Source: Stichopus chloronotus | Lineage: Eukaryota > Echinodermata > Holothuroidea > Aspidochirotida > Stichopodidae | Direction: 5' to 3' | Assembly: GCA_021234535.1 (NCBI GenBank) | Contig: CM037840.1 | Location: forward strand, 9,278,643 to 9,342,642 | DNA: 64,000 bases | Shown: positions 45,529 to 59,748 of the stretch, in pieces | Position numbering within the stretch: position 1 is the stretch's first letter | Layout: each line of letters begins with the position of its first letter | Notes under the pieces: model-generated | Told to the model about the DNA's origin: nothing | Database searches by the model: none | The model's input: the letters and a program-made list of their open reading frames with translations, nothing else | Translations under genes and position numbers: made by a program

Positions 45529-46945
45529 CTGGGGATACAAACCAGAGAGCCAATAGGGTTTGTGACTTCCTTGTCATATGGATACAGTATACTGTAACAA
45601 ACATGAATAACGCACATGGCAAGTGTGAGATCCCTCACAGTTATCCTTCTTGAGACATCGTGTTTTCAAGCCAGAGCGTCACAAACATAAACACACATGC
45701 ATACACATGCGACATCACCATCACATAGATTCATTGCCTGCCTTCAGCAAGGAATCAAAAATGTATGTAATACAGTTAGCTTTATGTTATGATTTGCTAG
45801 AAAGCCAAAAGCTAACTGATTCCTTGAAGTTATTATACCTGAATGTCTATCCAAAGATACTGTGCCACAAAGAAATTTAGTGTGAGAACCACATCGCAAT
45901 TCAAGTACTGGTCTTTCTGTACGTATATAATGTATACCATGTGATGTGGCAAAACTGAATTATTACAACTACTTGAAAGTAAAGAGAGCAGTAGTACAGT
46001 TTTAAAAATATCACCTTCTTCCACTGTTACAGTTTGAGAATGAAATTTTACATTATTCACAGAAGTTTTCCTCAAATGCCTAGTAAGTTTGTATTTAAAT
46101 TTCTATGTGTTGTGGTATGTCTGCTGTCAATTTAAGTTTTTGTAAGATTTCAGATGGTTTGCGTAAGTAGACCTAAGAGTAAGACAGGCTCTTTCAGAGA
46201 GCAACATTTCCCAGGAAGAAGCCTCCCGGCTTTTTCCAGCCCTGCATTTTCCTCTCTTCACTCTTCTCACATTTTCATAACGTTACGCTAGCACTACAGC
46301 TACATAGCCTAGACTGGTATTAGTAACGTTACACGTTACGTATGCTCGAGCTCACGGTCACACAGTCAATCGCAATGCCAAAGGTCCAGTAGCCTAGTTA
46401 GTACTGTTAGTAGTTGGACCACAGAGATTGCTATATCATTCTCTATGAGTAGGACTAACAGGCCTAAACCTAGGCCTAGATGTAAGATGTCCAGACTGTA
46501 CCAAATTTTACTTTATTGGGTAGGTCTGCACGTTAGCAGAGGTCTTTACAATATCCGTAATACTATAGCAACAGGTGAAACTGAGTATGTTACTATGGTC
46601 TACTTAGTGACTGTAAGACAAACTAGGCCTAACGTCCTAACTTAATTAGGCTTAGCCTACGCCTAAATTTTAGGTAGGCCAGCCCAGTTTCACGATGAGG
46701 CGACGCAGGATAATTGGGTGAAGCACATATCGCTAAGCCTAACTTACAGTACAGGATTGGTCAGCTATTCCCACTTTGATCATAAGCAAAAGCCCTTTAT
46801 AACAGCTTAATACATTCCTCAATTTACTTACTTCACTTCAATGTCTTGACGTTGTTTGGTTTGTTGCAGTTGTACATGTGCATGTTCGTTTGCATATCCG
46901 CCTGCTGGCGTGACCGTAACGTGTACGCGCCTACTATACTGCATG
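45529..46945. other. Spacer upstream of M exon A (unit 3)
   Basis: Homologue of 3235-4658, nearly identical to unit 1 from about 46140 onward, with the TAGGCCTA cluster. No gene seen. Confidence 0.45.
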
Positions 46946-46953
46946 CACTGCAT

Positions 46954-47590
46954 CAGTGTTGCCACTCAGTGAAAACAAGAAAACCCAGATCTTAGTTTAA
47001 AAAAACCCAGATAGCCAAATAAAAACCCAGATCACTTGAAATGAATTTCGACCAATCTAGTACACGTTTCAAGTAAATATAGGCTAATGATAATTTTAGA
47101 CGATACTACTATTGTGGATGTTTTTAATTTAAATTTACAAAAATAAATGAGTGATCGTCAGACAAAATGTAGGTGCTGAGCGTATCGTTAACTTTTGAGA
47201 ATCTGTGCCTCCCCAGCCCAGGCATGATTAAGGCCTAGTTGTTTCAGATTTTTCTCACTTTGGTCTAGTGAAATGAATTTTACGGCTAACATAGAAAGAA
47301 TTAACCTTTCTCAGGAAAACTGTGAATACGGAGGTATTCGTCAGCTCTCACTCAAGTTGTTTAATAGGCTATATTTATACCTTGTAATTTAAGAGACTGA
47401 TTATAGTCAGTGTAGATCAACTGAATTTGTCATGCAGGATGAAATACGTGAAGCAAAATGAAATGAGTTTTGACTGGAAACTTAAAAAAAAACCCAGATT
47501 TGAACCTTTCTGAGAAAAATAAACCCAGAAACCCAGATGAAGCTACAAAAACATAGATCTAGTGGAAAAAACTTGGGAGTGGCAACACTG
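46954..47590. mobile_element. Non-autonomous hAT-like element, 637 bp (unit 3)
   Basis: Same insertion as in unit 1, same site. Terminal repeats CAGTGTTGCCACTC / GAGTGGCAACACTG are intact and the 8-bp duplication CACTGCAT is perfect on both sides (46946-46953, 47591-47598). It carries the same AACCCAGAT subterminal repeats and differs from the unit 1 copy by scattered substitutions and small indels. Confidence 0.87.
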
Positions 47591-47705
47591 CACTGCATAC
47601 AGTTCGCGTACAACATACAGAGTCGTCCATGTCACAGGTTGGCACTGATCCCGTTGTTTGTAACTCTGAATTTGGAGGCAGGAAAAAAATGTCAAGGGTC
47701 ATGCA

Positions 47706-48363
47706 CAGTGGCGGCGCCAGAATGTCAGACTTGGGGGGCAAACTGAGGGCAGAGGAAAATGTTGGGGGGCAAAAATTTTCCGAGAAGGAATTCTCGGAAA
47801 GAAACCGAGCGCGAAGCGCGAGGCCGTGCGGGTGGGGTCCAGGGGCCCGCCTTAGGGCCCGTGGTGAGGTCCAGGGGCAAAGCCCAGGTGGGGGTCGAGG
47901 GGGGGATGCCCCCAGAAGCTCTGAGGTTTTAGCATATCTCTGGGTGGAAAATTAAGTCCCAAGAGAGGTATATTATTTATTTTTATATTATTTATTTTTT
48001 CGGTTGACCGTACTCCAAGGTTCCCAACATTTTTCTTTGGGAGTACCATTTCGCATTTATGCCGCCGAGTACACACACACACACATATGCTACATACACT
48101 TCCATTCCAGTCACTTTATTCTATAAAAATGTGCAGTACTTACCAATATTCTTTGACAGTTCAATTCAACAACGACATTCTTATATTTAGGAAAACAACC
48201 ACCTACCCGCCCTTCCCTTATGCTGGATGGTAAACATTCCAGAGACAATTGGTCTGACCAGGCTGGTCCACTGTTGAAGTGGCTACGGGCATGATATGAA
48301 AGGAAACAATCTGGAGGGGCAAATGCCCCCTCATGCGACCCCCCCCCCCTAGCGCCGCCACTG
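47706..48363. mobile_element. Non-autonomous hAT-like element of the CAGTGGCGGC family, 658 bp (unit 3)
   Basis: Same insertion as 5416-6070 at the homologous site, with GTCATGCA duplications at 47698-47705 and 48364-48371 and intact CAGTGGCGGC / GCCGCCACTG ends. Minor differences from unit 1 lie mainly in poly-C and poly-G tracts. Confidence 0.87.
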
Positions 48364-48540
48364 GTCATGCAGTTTTGAAAGACTGACTAATTCAAACACG
48401 GAGGATGTAACTAGTCCATCACTGTGTCTGCTTGTTGGCGTAATTGGGCCGGCGGGGTCTTACGACACATATGGCATCAGCGTTTCCTAGTTAAGCAACT
48501 TGGCTGTGGCATGTCAGTAGTCTGGACGAGTTGCACTGAC

Positions 48541-48695
48541 CAGAAACAATGATTTTAGATTGTTCCACCGTTATGACTAATTTGCTGACCAGCTGAAGCT
48601 TCGTCAATGGTTGACATGACGAGATCGAAATCTTTAGAAAATACAAAAACTTCAATTGTTGGAGTTTTCTCATTTGAGAAATGTTGCTGGGTCAT
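48541..48695 (-). other. Possible minus-strand exon upstream of gene M (unit 3), frame broken
   Basis: Counterpart of 6248-6419 with a 17-bp net deletion after ATGACGAG, which shifts the frame. If the exon is real, this copy is another dead part of the M locus. Confidence 0.25.
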
Positions 48696-48892
48696 CTGCA
48701 GACAACTTCATTTATAATCAACTCCATTGAGTTGGTTGACCGTCGAAGTTGTGTCTATGGCGTTTATTTGTTTGATGTTTGTTTCTTTTTAATGAGAAAC
48801 TAAATTCTTTCGGGATGTTTTCTGAAATGGGATCGAAGGCAAAAACATTTCCATCCGACAGTTGAAATATGGTTATTTATTACTCATGTATA

Positions 48893-50300
48893 CACTAGCG
48901 TACATGGGGGGGGGGGGCATTGGGCCATCCCCCCTCACATTCCCCATTTTTTTTTTAAATACTGCATATCTTGCTGAAAATATCAGAAATAAGCGGGAAT
49001 TGACATGATTAGTATCAATATAGGCCTACTATATGTGTATAGGTAAACTTGAGGGAATACATGCCCGTAGCCAGGGGGGTCGGAGCGTTCGAACGACCCA
49101 CCCCAAGTTGAGGGAGGTCCATTTTTTCCAGTCCTGTGTTTGAAGGGTCAGCTATGAAATATTTTTTTATCTTGACATATCGTTCACTTTTAGCAGGAAG
49201 ATAAAACCTCTCCACTTATGTCATAAAATGTATACAGGCCCAAACTAACCACAATATATCTTCGCTAGATACATATACTATGTGGGGTGATGAGATGATA
49301 AGCTAAAAAACGCTCATGCATGGTTATGTCATTGTGGCTGTGGATATCATTGAACTAGACACAATAAAAAGCCCGGGACACACTGCCACGACAAGCTGCG
49401 ACACGACGGCGACCACTCACCGCGTCTGCTGTGGTCGTGGCGATGTGACCGGTTTCACGATTAGAATTCAGTTGTGTCGTAAGCCGTCGCCGGGCCCGAT
49501 TAAATATGTTCAATTGTAGTCGGGTGCAGTCGGTGCATTTTAAGCCCTGTTCAAACCGCCACGACTACCAAAGTGTCTACTCAGGCGCGTAGCCAAGGAG
49601 GGGAGATGGAGGCGATCGCCCCCCCCCCCCTACCATATTGTGGTATTTTTTTTTAGGATTTCGCCAGAAATACCAAGGAGCATAGGCATAGCCAGGGAAA
49701 GTAGGGCGAACAGGGCGACCTTCAATTTATGTGGTAAACCTACCAAGGCAGGGGTGGAATGCAGGGGTGGGAGCATGTATGTCTGCATGTTAAACACTTA
49801 GGAAGGGCAGTTTTCATCTATCTGAGTGGTTTGTAGAGCCAAACGTTTCTCTGAATGCTCATCTCGGCATTGCTTCATTTTTCACAGACTAATTATTTTC
49901 TCAGTAATTGAGAAATTGTAGACATGAGATTTATATTTCAAGGCTGGGTTCATGCAGCTGAAAAAACTTGGGAAGGGCTATTTCCGGCCATCTGGGGGGT
50001 TTGTAAAACCCAAAATTTTCTTGTACGCTCCGCGCCAATGGATGGTGGCCCTCCGCTTAGACAGTCTTCACGAGTTTGCACTCCCTCCCCTTGGAAGGTC
50101 TTTTAAGGTCTTCTTAAATGCTCCAGATTGCAGGAGATCTGCAGATTTCACAATTTTCCCGGAAAAGCATCCCCCCTATCAAAAACTTTCTTGTACGCTC
50201 CGCGCCAACCGATCGTGGCGCTACGCTCGGATCTTTCAATTGCCGTAATTCCGGCAGAGGCTACGGCCTCCCCCTCCACAAATTCCTGGGTACGCCACTG
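48893..50300. mobile_element. Composite hAT-like insertion, 1408 bp (unit 3)
   Basis: Same insertion as 6617-8028, with CATGTATA duplications at 48885-48892 and 50301-50308. Internal organisation matches, including the repeated CTTGTACGCTCCGCGCC module (near 50020 and 50190). The poly-C run between those modules in unit 1 is replaced here by different sequence. Confidence 0.75.
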
Positions 50301-50393
50301 CATGTATACTATATATACTGCAACGGTAGAGTTACTAATCTGCTGCAACTCTTTCCTCTGGTAGGCCTAGCCTACAAATGGCTACGATAGTCG

Positions 50394-50990
50394 TGCCTAG
50401 ATTGAATGGTCGACACGCAACGCGCACAAAGTGTGTTATCCACACACGCGCACGACACGAACTCAGTTAAAATTGTAGTTCAATGAACGAATGATGGTCA
50501 AGAAGAAGAAGGCGCACTCCTGTGACGTCGGTTAAGAACCTCTGTAGTGTATTACACATCGTGCATGTGTATGTTTTGTGTTTTGGTTCAGGATTTGGTA
50601 TCGAAGCAACTAGCTGGTTGCGCGCTTGCACGTGTGCGTTCGTAACGACAGACCCTTTGCATGGAAGTCATATAACAATAAACAAACGCATCGTCTCCTA
50701 GGATAAACAAACGAATAGTGCAAATGGTTACGTTAGGCCCACCTAGACTGAATGGTCGACACGCAAAGTGCACAAAAAGTGTGTTATCCACACACGCACA
50801 CGACACGACCTTATGTAGTACAATGGACCAATGACGGTCAAGTATAAGAAGGCGCACCCTTGTGACGTCGGTGGAGAACCTCTCTAGCGTTACACACATC
50901 GTGCATACAGTATTTGTTTTGGTTCAGAATTTGGTATCGAAGCAACTCGCTGTATTCGTACCTGCGCGTATGTGTATGTAACACTCTCAT
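50394..50990 (+). promoter_or_regulatory. Tandemly duplicated upstream cassette of gene P (unit 3)
   Basis: Same arrangement before the start at 51149. Both CRE-like boxes are kept (50523-50530, 50863-50870) even though the coding part of this copy is badly damaged. Confidence 0.5.
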
Positions 50991-51148
50991 TGGTTGCAAT
51001 TCCAATGACGACATAGTTACGCTTACTGAGCAATGTTAAACATTTGCGGTACCACATACATGTACTGTTACATTAGTTGACTAGCTCAGCATCGAAACGC
51101 TTACACTCTAGAGCATAGCTTATATTTTCTATTGGATAACGTTATTTC

Positions 51149-54100
51149 ATGATTCGCTTCTTCTTTCTACTTGGAGCTATTATTCTGCTGTTACTGCCAG
51201 TGGGACCGCGAGGCTCTCCTGCCGTTATAACTAACCCTGACCTATGTTCATCCCGTAATTCTGATGGTATCAGGATCCGTCGTGAGCTGAAACCATCTTT
51301 GAACTCCACCAGCGACTTCCACAAGGTAAGAGAGTCTCTAAAACCATTTCCATGGAAGGACTGATTTTAGGAACACACCGTTGTTATATTTAAAAATCTT
51401 CCCTCTGTCACAGTACATTAGTTGTCACCCTCTCCAAGCCACAGAACAAAGAAGTATCGATACCAATACACGATGTCACCTAGCGGCCGTGACTGATGAT
51501 TAAAAAAATGGAGAATGATCTGTCTGTTATCTACTGCAGTTTACTGCAGTTACTGCAGTATCTCTGTATTTCTCTTGTGCAGTTTTAGTCGAGATTTAAG
51601 GGATAGAGTAAAACGGGGTAAATAAAAACAAGGGGTTATATTTGTATGGGGCAACTCCTCTACAAGATACAACCCCCTCTCTACAAGGGGGGTGGGGTTG
51701 CATCGATATATTCCTTTCTTTCGCCGGCTGCCTATTCAAGCCCTATATGTACACCTTTGGGTGACCCATCATCCGAACACCAGAGCGTCAAAAATAAAAC
51801 CATACAGGGCTAGTATCTACATCGCCTATATTAAAGTTTGAACCCCTTGTCCAAACCTTTTTTTTACCGTTCTTATATCGAATTTGTCCCATCGAATTTT
51901 TGTCAACAATACTAGAAGAATAAACAACATAGTATCTATATAGGTGTTTTGTAAGTTTACCAGTTTACCCTTTCAGTAATAAACTATTCGGGGTCCTGCT
52001 GTCACTCCAGTCACATTATACATGTGACGTGTTAAGTGCATATTATCTTTGTGAATACTGTTGATCTTAATAAAGGATCAACAATACTAGAGGAATAAAC
52101 AACATAGTGTCTAGGTGTTTCGTAAAACATGAGACACCACCACATTATATTCCATAAGTTATGAAGTGTACGTGAATGACTGAACATGACTAACCTTAGG
52201 TGTAACCATTACACACGTGTGTGTCTGCTAGAATAAAATATATGCAAGAGTCAAATAATAACAGAATTTAGAATAATTGTGAGAGTGGGAGCAAACGATA
52301 TACAAAAAAGTTAAACACAAATTGAATCATTTCATTCCTGAGTTTTACTTATATCGAAACTAAATATCTGTTATTATGTTCTTGTTCCTGTTGCCACCAG
52401 ACTATCAACCTCAAGAATGTTAGTTGCTGCTTCCGTCCTGCCCTGAACTGTACCCTTCCTCGACCCCTGACACTTTCCTTGAACAATGTTGTTTCCGTTC
52501 TGGAGAACACCATTAGACCAACATCGGTATGTATAAAGCTAAATAACTAGTTAACTCGTAACTGTGGGCTTTTCAATAACGAAATTCGAATATGTCATAT
52601 GATATATCTATTGTTTACCTAATCCTTCTATCAGGAACAATTGAAAGTTTTATATGCCACGAGGATTCAGTTTTGGAAGCTTGCTTTTTCTTCTTTACAA
52701 ACATTGATATCACTTGCCAATGTACTATAGTGTAAGTTTTCTGTTTACATGATGACAACTCTTTCTACAAATTCTTTTTTTATTGCTTCACAGATGATGG
52801 TTAAGAACAGAATGACGTGGAATTTGGATTATCAGGATAGATTCTGGTACGTATCAAAATATATTCTCTTAAGTCAATCTTACCACCTTCTACCAATATG
52901 AATATTTTCATTGATGCTATTCTTATTTCTCAATTTTTAGGGCCAAACGTTTAAAATAGATCTAATTTGATAAGGGGATTGAGAATTCATACATTGACCC
53001 CAAATCAATTCTACACGCAAAGACGTAGGGACCACGTAGGCAGTGGGGACAGCTACCCCTCGTGCTCTTCTGTTGGGTGGGGGAGGATGCAGTAAGGTGC
53101 ATGGCCTTTTTTTTTTTTTCTAAAAGAACGTTTCTTGCTTAGACATAAATTTCGGCATGTTAATATAAAAATGTGAATTGGTGATGTTCACTTCTAAACA
53201 CCTTTTTTTTTAACTAAAGGCGTATTATCATTTAGTTACCCATTTTCGGCGGTGGCGTTCCGTTTTGGTGAATCAAAGACATATTTCCGGAGTTGTTTTA
53301 GAGTGAACTTCTCAAAAGGCTGCCCCGAAGTTCAATAAAGGAAGTCGGACTCGTCTGTCTATACATGACAACATTTAGGTCAAAACAAAGCTGACATGAT
53401 ATTACAACTGAAAGGCTAAGTTAAAGAAAACTTATTTTCTTCTTGTTTTTTTATCATTATTGTTTTTCTTCTTTATTTTTCTGTCTCTAATTTCAGTCAT
53501 TCTCTTTTCGAGTTTCAAGAACCATCCTTGAGCCAATCCTTTGATGTTTATTTGACCTTTGGCCAACCTGGCGTAATGACTCAGAGCGTTTTCATTCGGC
53601 TGAATTTGAACGATAGAATCGCGTCGATAGAAGACGATGAAGTAAGCATTTTCAAGCCGTTTATTTACGAATATTCTCTGCAAAACTACAGCATTATTTG
53701 TTATTTGTCTAGATGAGTTGTTTCGACGAACTGAATATTCATTCACTATATAATGGAGTACGTCCCATTGGCTTGTTCAGCGCATGGTTAAGTTGGATGA
53801 AAATGATCAAAAACTTCATTATTGTATGGTACTCTTTTTGTCCTCATGTTAGAAGAAGTTGAAGTCACATGGCAGAATCCTATATTTCTGTTATGTTCAG
53901 TAAATGAATAAAATGAATAAAAAATACCACCTGAAAAATAATTATTTTCCCAAACTGTCTGAATGGTACAATTAAAGGACATACTAAAAATTTAGAGATT
54001 TAAATTTTAAAGTTTTTACTTTTTGCCTTCACACGTAATCACTTTAAGATTTCTTGGTTTTGCCAAACCACAGACTGTCATCGGGCTACTTTTGCGATCA

Positions 54101-57100
54101 CGCCCTCTGTTTGATGGAGTTGTAGATGACGTTTCCTGGACCAAGAAATTTCTCCTCATCCCAGAGGTAGCTGATGGCATCGTACAAGACCTCACAGATA
54201 AATGTAAGGAAGCCTGGAACATTACTATTTACTAAACCTGAAGTCTGTGAAAAATATGTTTGGAGGTATCAACGCACTGCCTCTATTATTCTTTAATCGT
54301 CTGTTCTTCATATTTAAAATTTAAAAGGAACTCGTGTTTATGCAAGAGTTTTTTTCACAACGGCTTACAAAATTGGATTCAACCAACAGCAGGGGCATAT
54401 TTTTGCAGAAATGATGAAGAACACCCAACTAAGAAACTATATACAGATATATAATTACATACACTGATATAAAAAAGAGTAGTAAAGCTTGAGTTAGCAT
54501 GAACAAGTTGTTAGGTGTTTTCTCTTAAGTACCGTTTGTATTACAATGATTTCAGTCATAATTTCTTTTACTTTTTTTCCATGTAGGTCGTTGACTACTT
54601 CGATCAAAAAGCACTGCCTGACCGTTTCCATGACAACATGGATAACTTTCATGGTATGACTTGTTCTCTTGGTGTCACCAGTCCTTTTGCGGAACCATGG
54701 TTCATGAATGTAACATGCTTTAACCGCAATTTATCATCTGGAGGACCGTTCAGTGAAAACCAGTATGACGTCATGAAGGTCTTGCTGATCACTTTAACAT
54801 TTTTACTTATTGGTGATGTCAAATTCGTCTAAGTCATTATCATTATTTTCAATCATTATACTTTCTTTATTATTTCATTAATTGCTCACTCTTCATTTTT
54901 ACAGTTTGGAAGTGCGCAAAATCAGACTTGCTCCCTGAACTCCCACCAAACACTGGACTACCCCCTGGCGATCTCACGTGACCGGAAAGCTATTACCTTC
55001 CATTCACGGCATTCGATTCTCCTCCCTACGTTGGTAAACAACGATGGAAACTGGACCTTGTCTCTGATGGAAGCGGCGACGAAGCTCAGACGTAAATGTG
55101 ACTCCATGGGTCCTGCTACCGGCAGGGCTATCTACCTTAGTCACTCTGCTGCTACTAATTACGTCATAGCAACCACGTGGTACAACATAAGGGACTGCGT
55201 CGACAACATCACTCGCCGATTAGATGAAAGAAGATTCCAGGGTTCCCTCGAATCATTCAGATCTAAGTGGTCCTCTGCCATCGATTGGTATTACACTGTG
55301 AAAGGTCATTACCATGACGTCATCTGTGCCTTTGACCTCTGAACATCTGTCGTTAAGTGCACAAGGTACCCTCTGACGTCATTAAAGGACATAAGGTTAT
55401 CTCTTGCCACTGACCTTGTTCATGCTGTCGACGAGTTATCAGCTGCATTTCGTGGGTTTAGTGATCCCGACCGGATTCCATTTGAGAGATCAATGAATCA
55501 TAGATGGAATATGATTTGGTCATGTACAAGTACTGAAGCTGTCGAAACTGATATACTGAATAGCGACCTCTATTTCATCGAGATAACCACACTCCTGCTG
55601 TCGGTCATCGTTGATACAACTATTGTAACCCTTCAGTGTAGGTTGGGTCAGGTCGGAGTGATGATTCTAAGAGGGATTGTGAAAGGGATTGTAAGGGCAC
55701 GGGGGGAGGGGATGCGGAAAGGGATAAATAACCTCCATGTAATCCATCTTGCTTCCCTCTGTTTTCCAATTTCAAAACTATCTGTCTCAGATATTTTCTA
55801 ATTCTCTATTATCTGTCCGACTAGGTATTTTGATAAAGTATTAAGGCCTATGAGATTGTTAGTTATCGAAGACTTTTCCTTTTTTTTCTCTAGGTTTTAT
55901 AGTTATCTTGACCTTGACGATCTGCCTCGAACCACGGACGAGGAAAAACCCTCATCAGTCAGCTGGACGAGTTGCTTCCAAAGATGACGTTGACAGAATC
56001 TCCTCCGGGGATGATGACTATGGTAGGATTATGCTCAGATCATCTCAGTAGTATTCTTACTGTTACGCCTGTTGTTTTAGCAGAGGTCAGGGGTCAAGCC
56101 AATGACCTCATTCACGTAACTATCTCATGGGTTCTGTCAGAGAATGCCATGAAAACTATAACTGTATTAGCTCACTTGAAAACGATCACATATCTCATAT
56201 CTATAACAGTGTCAAATAACGATGCTAGAGAAAAATCTACTAACCGACTCCATTATTGAAACTTACTGGATTGATTTAAGGTTGCCATGGCTACTGGTCG
56301 TAAACGAAATTCGTATTCTTTCTTCCTGTTTTCTTTGAACGTATGCACTTGGTTTACTTAGCTTTTTTTCTTTATAAAGTATCTGCTTAATGCTCTTGAG
56401 ATATCTTTGTTTCATTTCAGACACCGTCTCTACCTGCAGTACCGACATCGCGGTTACCGATAGGTCCCACACTCCTCCACTGACACCCCGAGAAAGTTCC
56501 TCTTCGATGTCCGGTATAGACATTAGAAGTAGACTGAATGTATTTGTGAAAGAGTCTGCTTCTTGGAGCTCTTTCTCTCGACGACCGGTAAACGACCAGA
56601 TCTCTCTGGACAGTGTTTGTATGCTGGATAGATGCCTCTCAGTACGTGACGTCACTATCATCAAATATCTCAGGAAGACACAGAGGTAATGGAAATATTC
56701 ATCGAGTAGACATCACATACATTTAGTAAAGATCAAATCTATTTCCGACCAATTTTTATCTAATGGCATCAACGCAAAACTATATTCTTACTATGTTGCG
56801 CTAATTATATTTCAATTAAAGCACTGGTAAATCCTAGAAATATTGGATCATATTTATTTCAGATGACTTCAAGTTACAAGAGGGGGGGGGGGGTCACATC
56901 CATTATCCATGATCTCAATCTACGTTCAAGGGCCAGACTAGAAAAGTTTCAAAATGTCTGATTCATTTTCCTTCGTCTCCAAGCATTCATACATTGTTTT
57001 CTATTTTCCTCCTTCTGTATTGTATATAGATTTTACATGCAAATCTTGTTTGTAAATTTTGAATGCCGTGTTGTGACAAGTACCAACAAACAAAAAAATG

Positions 57101-58089
57101 AACAAAACTGAGGTTCGAGTTTGTTTCAAAGGCAACAATCAATAACAGCCTAGCATATTAAACCTTCAGTTTCTTTTGCTTTGATATGATCAATATCGAC
57201 GGTGAATCAAGAATTGACATATGTTATCATTAGATAGGAGTAGCACGTTGTCACGTAATGACACCGTGGCAACGTAACATACCACGCGAAACCTTAATGT
57301 AATTGTACGTCTGTTTTGGTAACTTTCTTTATTTTTGCAGATCCGTCATAACCTTAAGCTACATAACATCATCGTTGCATCATCATGACGTCAGCAGTAC
57401 CACTGGATCAGGCGGGAGCAGAACCTCCACTTCCTCTGTCTACCAGTCAGACAGTTACGAGGAGTCTCTTCCATCTACCACCTTCTCATCTAACATGCTC
57501 TCACCGTCCTCTGTCTCCAGCTCCACCAGTCTTCCATCTTTAACCTCATCCGCCTCCTCTTCTGTCAGATCGCTGTCCTCTTCCCACGTGACCAGGTCCA
57601 CTCGGTCATCGATGACGTCAAACGATGACGACAACCACTGAGACAATTGATGACGTCGTGTCGGGGGACGATGTTGCCAACAGTCACCGAGGATTGTCTT
57701 CATCCCTCGTCAGTTCTCCATCTAACCACGACTCTCCAATCGTGGATGATGACAGCGACTCTAATGACAACAGTGAGGCTTCCAACATCATCGAAGCACG
57801 TGTAGCCACCGGTGACGCTACAAACGTCGTAACTGACGATCCGACATCTTCCGTCATCTCAGTAATTCCGAGTCTTCGATGTATCGCGTCTGCCGAAGCT
57901 GACGGTATCGCCAATTCCATCCTAACCGACCTGCCTCTCTCCCCTGACAACGACGACGTCCTCTTCACAGAGATTACGGATCAAATAACCGGTACCGGAT
58001 ATCTGCCTAACGGTCTACTCTACCCGAATCTCGAAGAAGCGTTCATTTTCCTCTCAGTGGCATTCATCCAACATCGTCTTGTCAATTGA
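51149..58089 (+). pseudogene. Gene P copy 3, heavily decayed
   Basis: Exons by homology: 51149-51325, 52401-52526, 52635-52721, 52794-52846, 53497-53641, 54074-54166 (or 54203), 54587-54762, 54905 to about 55626, then homologues of exons 9-11 near 55894-56022, 56421-56685 and 57342-58089. Lesions are independent of unit 2. Exon 7 loses one base at its donor (CCAGGTATG becomes CCAGTATG). A conserved Cys in exon 7 is replaced (SPFAEP). Exon 8 has TGG to TGA at 55340-55342 and has lost its GTGAGA donor in a short deletion near 55626. Exon 11 gains one base (CCACTGAGA) and stops after the Asp run. Exons 1-5 stay open, so a short secreted N-terminal product cannot be excluded. Confidence 0.68.
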
Positions 58090-58180
58090 GAGTGATCGAT
58101 ACATTGCCCCAAAAATATCCAAAATTAATGCATCAAAATTCATCACCAAAATATTTTTTGTCGTAGTCTGCTATAATGGA

Positions 58181-58186
58181 AATAAA
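58181..58186 (+). terminator. Polyadenylation signal of gene P (unit 3)
   Basis: AATAAA 92 bases after the stop at 58089. Confidence 0.55.
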
Positions 58187-58464
58187 ATAATTTAATAACC
58201 TATGATATTTTGTTTTCGTCGTGTCTGGCGTGTGTCTCCTGATGCCGTACGGAGTTTTCATCCTGGTGAAGCTTTGTCCTATGCTCACCTATAATCCTAC
58301 GGTGGTAGACTCAGTTGGGACTCAGAAGATAGGGGGGGGGGGGGAGAACAAATGAAGAATTTGCCTAGTGTGAGCCCTTTTCCCCAGTTTCCCATTCCCC
58401 ACCCAGTTAAAGTATAGGGATTTGTCAGATTCCCTGTTTATATTGCATTCACATTTCTCTAAAA

Positions 58465-58770
58465 GAGAATTCCTGAGACTTAATTTTCACTCCGAGATTT
58501 ACCGAATCCTCAGAGGGGCTTCAGGGGTTGTTTGATCCGTCTTGGACCCCTTAAGAGGGTTTGCCTCTTGATCCCACCAGTAATTCTAAGACGGCCACCA
58601 ATAATCCTCCATTCGATAAAGCGGTCACCACACGCTAGATTTCGTGCGAAATTGTTTGCCCCCCCATTTACACCGGAGCACCCCATAATCCTAGATCTTT
58701 TTGCCACCATTGGGCAAACCAAGCTAATACGTATACAGTAATATCTTGTCCTATTCTTTCCAGATTTGTA
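58465..58770. repeat. Diverged GC-rich mobile-element relic downstream of P (unit 3)
   Basis: Counterpart of 16966-17285 with an internal deletion around TTTGCCCCCCCA. Confidence 0.4.
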
Positions 58771-58941
58771 ATGTACTATAGTCCTGACATGATTCGTACG
58801 TTCCCAGACAATTCCAACCACTGATGGTTTCTCCGATAGATCCCCTATTTCCATAAACTTAGCCCTTTTCCTAAAGGAATTTTCCTGTAGGTGGAATTTT
58901 CCCGGTTAAAAATTGTTCGGTCAAGAATTGGAGAGACAGAA

Positions 58942-58983
58942 TTGGGGGGGGGGGTTGTTTGGTCGGGTGGGGGAATTGGGGGA
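58942..58983. repeat. Contracted G-rich minisatellite (unit 3)
   Basis: A single GGTTGTTTGGTCGGGTGGGGG repeat with its poly-G run remains where units 1 and 2 have about four. Confidence 0.7.
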
Positions 58984-59748
58984 GTCGTCCGGTCAAAGAT
59001 TCTTAGGCCTACTGGCCTTTACGTATACACTGACGCAGAAATACTTCATATGAAACAGACCGTGGTGAAATATATTTGTTTGTTTTAACATTTAAAAACA
59101 GACAAATCGTACAAAGGAAGAATAGAGATTAAACCATAGTAGACTTCGTTGTATACATGTCTGCAAGAAAGAGTAAAAAGGTAAAGTTACAGAGTACAGA
59201 GTACGTTGTCTAAAATAATCAAATTAGTAGAGAAAAAGAAACATACAACCTATTTGAGGAAATGCATTTTCAACACTCACCAGTTTAAAAGGGAATCTAA
59301 ATTCTTTCTTTAATGTTTTCTGACGTGGAACTAAGGGCAAAAACAGTTTCCAACAGACAATGGAACTGAGGCTATTACTCAAATGTACCATATTGGAAGT
59401 ACAGTTATTAAAGGCTTTGTGACATGGAAATGACATTTTGAAATATTGACTGAATTAATCATTAAAAAATGTTGAAACTATAAAAAAAAAATTATTATAG
59501 TCCATCTAATATTGGCGAATTTTCCAGATTTCTCTCTTATGACTGCATCGTGAATAAACATTGGCTAAGTATATGCAAATTTATGACGTAAAGAGAGGAA
59601 CTCTCATGATACGTCTCACATTAACCTTCGTTTGCGGAATTTCATTTAGGGGTTCACTCTGCAACTTTTGAGCAACGCCAACTCTTTTCTAAATGCATGT
59701 CACGCAACTTTTAAGCTGCTGTAACCTTTTTCCTCTGGTGTTTAGTCA

